From: Candidatus Cloacimonadota bacterium
GTDB lineage: Bacteria; Cloacimonadota; Cloacimonadia; JGIOTU-2
Direction of reading: 5' to 3'
NCBI GenBank assembly: GCA_030628975.1
Contig: DAOVPZ010000005.1
Location: 1-17,546 of the forward strand
DNA length: 17,546 bases
Below the pieces are notes generated by a model. That model ran no database searches, was not told where the DNA came from, and saw only the letters and a program-made list of their open reading frames with translations. The first letter of the stretch is position 1, and every line of letters starts with the position of its first letter. This document shows positions 15,374-17,546 of the stretch, piece after piece. A program made the translations under genes and the position numbers.

Positions 15374-16057
15374 TTATGTTCCAACAAGTTTCAATTTACC
15401 CTCAGATAATTCATACAAAATTTCTGCCTTTCTGGCTAAATTTTCATTATGGGTGACAAGTAAAAGTGAAGTTGAGAACATTTGATTTAATTCCCAGAGC
15501 AACTCTAATAACTCCTCGCTATGATATTTATCAAGATTTCCTGTTGGTTCATCTGCCAAAATCAGTTCAGGATTATTAATTAATGCTCTTGCAACTGCAA
15601 CTCTTTGTTGCTCTCCTCCACTTAATTGATTAGGATAATGCTCTTTTCTACCGGTTAAATCTAATTTTGATAATAATAAATCAGCATATTTTAAACTTTC
15701 AATATATGATTTTCCAGAAATCAACATAGGCATAGCAACATTTTCAACAGATGTTAACTCAGGTAGAAGGTGGTGAAACTGAAATACAAATCCAACATTT
15801 TTATTACGAAATCGTGCTAATTCCTTATCTGACAATTTTCCAATATCATCTCCATTAAAATAAATTTTTCCTTTATCAGGTCTATCAAGTGTACCAAGAA
15901 TATGCAAAAGAGTGCTCTTACCACTACCAGATATACCAGTAATTGAGATAATCTTCCCTCTCTCCATTTCTAAATCTAAGTTTTCAAGCACTGTTAATTT
16001 CTTTTCTTTTATACCCTCAAAATAACTTTTACAAATTTTTTCTGCTTTTAAAATCAA
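15374..16057 (-). CDS. lolD: LolD-like lipoprotein-releasing ABC transporter ATPase
   Basis: This is the ATP-hydrolysing subunit of the system that extracts mature lipoproteins from the inner membrane and hands them to the carrier LolA. The 227 residues contain a complete ABC domain: Walker A GISGSGKST (41-49), Q-loop Gln93 in FVFQFHHLLPELTSVENV (a LolD-typical stretch), signature LSGGEQQRV (145-153), Walker B LILADEPTGNLD (165-176), and the switch His203 in LVTHN. The start is TTG at 16055-16057, preceded by GGAG with 5 nt spacing; the nearby ATG (ATG GAG TAA) is followed at once by a stop. The family also includes MacB- and FtsE-type ATPases, but the adjacent LolC/E-type permease and the outer-membrane gene neighbourhood favour LolD. 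A 166-nt gap separates it from the permease gene. Confidence 0.9.
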   Translation of the reverse strand: MILKAEKICKSYFEGIKEKKLTVLENLDLEMERGKIISITGISGSGKSTLLHILGTLDRPDKGKIYFNGDDIGKLSDKELARFRNKNVGFVFQFHHLLPELTSVENVAMPMLISGKSYIESLKYADLLLSKLDLTGRKEHYPNQLSGGEQQRVAVARALINNPELILADEPTGNLDKYHSEELLELLWELNQMFSTSLLLVTHNENLARKAEILYELSEGKLKLVGT

Positions 16058-16164
16058 TTTTACTCCATAATTTTATCAAAGAGATAATTTTACTAAAGAA
16101 AACTCCAATTAATATAGAATTATAGTTTTTTACAAAAAATAAACAAATCTTTTTAAATCCTAAT

Positions 16165-16227
16165 TCACAATTCTAAATTGAATTTATCTATTGCATCTGC
16201 CACTACCCCTGCTTCTACTTTTCTCAT
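16165..16227 (-). other. 20-codon ORF overlapping the permease stop (possible gene remnant)
   Basis: An ATG overlaps the stop of the LolC/E gene as ATGA and opens 20 codons (MRKVEAGVVADAIDK, then five more) before TGA. It has no ribosome-binding site of its own beyond possible coupling. The residue pattern faintly resembles the N-terminus of class I fumarate hydratase alpha subunits as I remember them, but it is far too short to assign. It may be a decayed gene fragment or chance. The rest of the 166-bp gap to lolD (16058-16164) shows only AT-rich sequence and the lolD ribosome-binding site. Confidence 0.2.
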
Positions 16228-17468
16228 TTCTTTGTAGCTCTAATTATTGATACAGCATCCATCTTTGCAATGTTTTTTAATGGAAAGTATGCTGAACCAA
16301 GAATAACCAAACCCGAAACAATGACTATATATATAAAATCCATTGGATTATTCTTAACAACTAATTTATCAATTAAATATACATCACTTTCAATTTTTAC
16401 CAAATCTGTATATGTCAATATTTGAGAGAATATTATACCCAACAATAAACCAAGAATAATGCCAGAAAACCCGATAATAATATTTCTATACAAAAAAATT
16501 TTCTTTATATCATTATTATTTGCACCCATGGCTTTTAATATACCAATCACCTTTTTTTTATCAAAAATATGCATTGCTAGCACACTTGTCATACCAAACC
16601 CCGCTACTAAAATAATAAGCCCAATAATTATAAAAATTACCCATTTTTCCAATTTTAATAGATTAAAAAGATTGCTGTTCAGTTCTATCCAATCAGTTAC
16701 ATTGAAAGGATAATTGAGCTTTTGTAACAACATTTCAGAATGCATAGATGCATTTTCAATCTCATTAGAAATCAGTTTCACAGCAATGCCAGAATATTGG
16801 TCACTCATATTTAAAAATTGTTGCGATTCTTTCATGTTAAGAAAAAGAAGAGAATTATCAAAATCAAACATACCGGATGAAAAAATGCCAGAAATCTCTA
16901 TCTTCATCTTTTTAGGAATAATTCCTCCAATTGTTACATCTGCATTCAAGGGAGTAATAATGTTAATTGAGTCCCCAATTTCAACATTTAGTCTTTTAGC
17001 TAACTTTTCTCCAATAACTCCATATTTTCCATCTTGCTTAAATACTCCTTTACTAATATATTCTTTGAATTTTGTAGTCAGATTCTCTGATTCATAATCA
17101 ATTCCTCGCAAGATAATTCCAGCTATTTTATCTTTAGACTTTTTATGATGGGTTGCCATACCTTCAGTATAAATAAAAGGAGCATAAGAATATACTGCAT
17201 GAGTTGTATCTAATATTGATTTTATACTTGTGAATTCATCTTCATCAATTGTTTGGTTACTATACTTTAAAATATAGATGTGAGCATTAACACCAAGAAT
17301 AATCTCCTTAAGCAACTTTTGATATCCACTAAAAATAGCTAATGATACAGTTAGGGCTATCACACCAAAAGTGATACCAACTATTGATATTATTGAGTTA
17401 AAAGAGAAATAATCACGCTTTCCTTTTAAACAAAAAAACTTTTTTACGAAAAAATTTTGGAATTTCAT
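16224..17468 (-). CDS. LolC/LolE-family lipoprotein-releasing permease
   Basis: This is the inner-membrane permease partner of LolD; it captures outer-membrane-bound lipoproteins in the periplasm side and releases them to LolA. The 414 residues match LolC/E length (about 400-415). The topology is typical: membrane helix 1 at about 23-47 (FNSIISIVGITFGVIALTVS), a large periplasmic MacB-like domain (about 50-270, with GVIGEKLAKRLNVEIGDSINI), and three C-terminal helices of an FtsX domain at about 274-298, 327-350 and 376-396. The cytoplasmic coupling segment FDKKKVIGILKAMGA lies between helices 2 and 3. I cannot tell LolC from LolE or from the single hybrid form LolF, because any second permease gene would lie beyond the edge. 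The ATG at 17468 follows purine-rich GGAAAAGAAAG at some distance. Confidence 0.9.
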   Translation of the reverse strand: MKFQNFFVKKFFCLKGKRDYFSFNSIISIVGITFGVIALTVSLAIFSGYQKLLKEIILGVNAHIYILKYSNQTIDEDEFTSIKSILDTTHAVYSYAPFIYTEGMATHHKKSKDKIAGIILRGIDYESENLTTKFKEYISKGVFKQDGKYGVIGEKLAKRLNVEIGDSINIITPLNADVTIGGIIPKKMKIEISGIFSSGMFDFDNSLLFLNMKESQQFLNMSDQYSGIAVKLISNEIENASMHSEMLLQKLNYPFNVTDWIELNSNLFNLLKLEKWVIFIIIGLIILVAGFGMTSVLAMHIFDKKKVIGILKAMGANNNDIKKIFLYRNIIIGFSGIILGLLLGIIFSQILTYTDLVKIESDVYLIDKLVVKNNPMDFIYIVIVSGLVILGSAYFPLKNIAKMDAVSIIRATKK

Positions 17469-17469
17469 T

Positions 17470-17546
17470 ATTAATATTTAAATCTTTCTTTTCCAATTTT
17501 CTTGTCAATGATAATCACAACTAAATTTAGTGAATTTTGATAATGA
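17470..17546 (-). CDS. Possible C-terminal end of an upstream gene (cut by window edge)
   Basis: On the minus strand one frame stays open from the right edge for 24 full codons and stops with TAA at 17470-17472, one base before the permease ATG (TAA T ATG). The translation ends VVIIIDKKIGKERFKY, with a composition that looks like a normal charged C-terminus. The very tight spacing would fit an operon. Such a short open frame could also arise by chance in AT-rich DNA. No function can be given. Confidence 0.35.

Noticed and set aside
17503..17508. TTGACA (minus strand) as a promoter for the Lol permease
   Set aside because: No good -10 at normal spacing, and the hexamer falls within what may be the coding end of the upstream gene.
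1..17546. CRISPR arrays, transposons, tRNA/rRNA, toxin-antitoxin or defence genes
   Set aside because: I looked for direct repeats with regular spacing, transposase motifs and RNA gene signatures and saw none; the window reads as conserved housekeeping and envelope genes.

Overview
The window looks like ordinary chromosome from an AT-rich, Gram-negative (diderm) bacterium, probably of the Fibrobacteres-Chlorobi-Bacteroidetes (FCB) assemblage; a Cloacimonadota-like lineage is my best guess. The reasons are: (i) two secreted proteins ending in a type IX-secretion-like / FlgD-like C-terminal sorting domain (YPNPF ... IYN-KGQ ... WDGND--GKP---SG-Y); (ii) a fused lpxC-fabZ gene, which is known mainly from Bacteroidetes and relatives; (iii) lipid A and outer-membrane assembly genes; and (iv) a base composition of roughly 30 % G+C by eye. 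The taxonomic placement is inference; no rRNA or tRNA is present to test it.

Layout. Positions 1-3457 are on the plus strand: the end of a secreted, sorting-domain protein (1-537), a second secreted sorting-domain protein (558-2081), and the ribosome-associated GTPase hflX (best start an unusual ATT at 2105, end 3457). Everything from 3482 to the right edge is on the minus strand. Read in the direction of transcription (right to left) it runs: the possible tail of an unidentified gene (edge to 17470), a LolC/E-family permease, lolD, tamB-like, bamA, skp/ompH-like, lpxD, lpxC-fabZ, lpxA, hup (HU), dnaN. hflX and dnaN converge with a 24-bp gap.

How the genes work together. The minus-strand block is an outer-membrane construction cluster. 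LolC/E plus LolD extract lipoproteins from the inner membrane; the TamB-like protein and BamA handle insertion of outer-membrane proteins and probably lipid transport; the Skp/OmpH-like chaperone escorts unfolded outer-membrane proteins; LpxA, LpxC and LpxD carry out the first three steps of lipid A synthesis; and the FabZ domain works on the same 3-hydroxyacyl-ACP pool that LpxA and LpxD draw on. skp-lpxD-lpxC/fabZ-lpxA are joined by 1-4 nt start/stop overlaps and must be co-transcribed. HU and the DNA polymerase sliding clamp follow downstream, separated from each other by a strong hairpin terminator.

There is no gene-free stretch above 300 bp. The largest gaps are 16058-16223 (166 bp, with a 20-codon ORF of doubtful status), 15248-15373 (126 bp), 11106-11218 (113 bp) and 4954-5049 (96 bp, with a candidate hup promoter). 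I found no rRNA, tRNA, CRISPR array, transposase, phage gene or defence system. I do not see a previously undescribed system here. The more interesting points are the apparent ATT start of hflX, near-identical DNA in the two sorting domains, a terminator placed so close to dnaN that its promoter would have to overlap it, and tamB beside bamA with no tamA in view.
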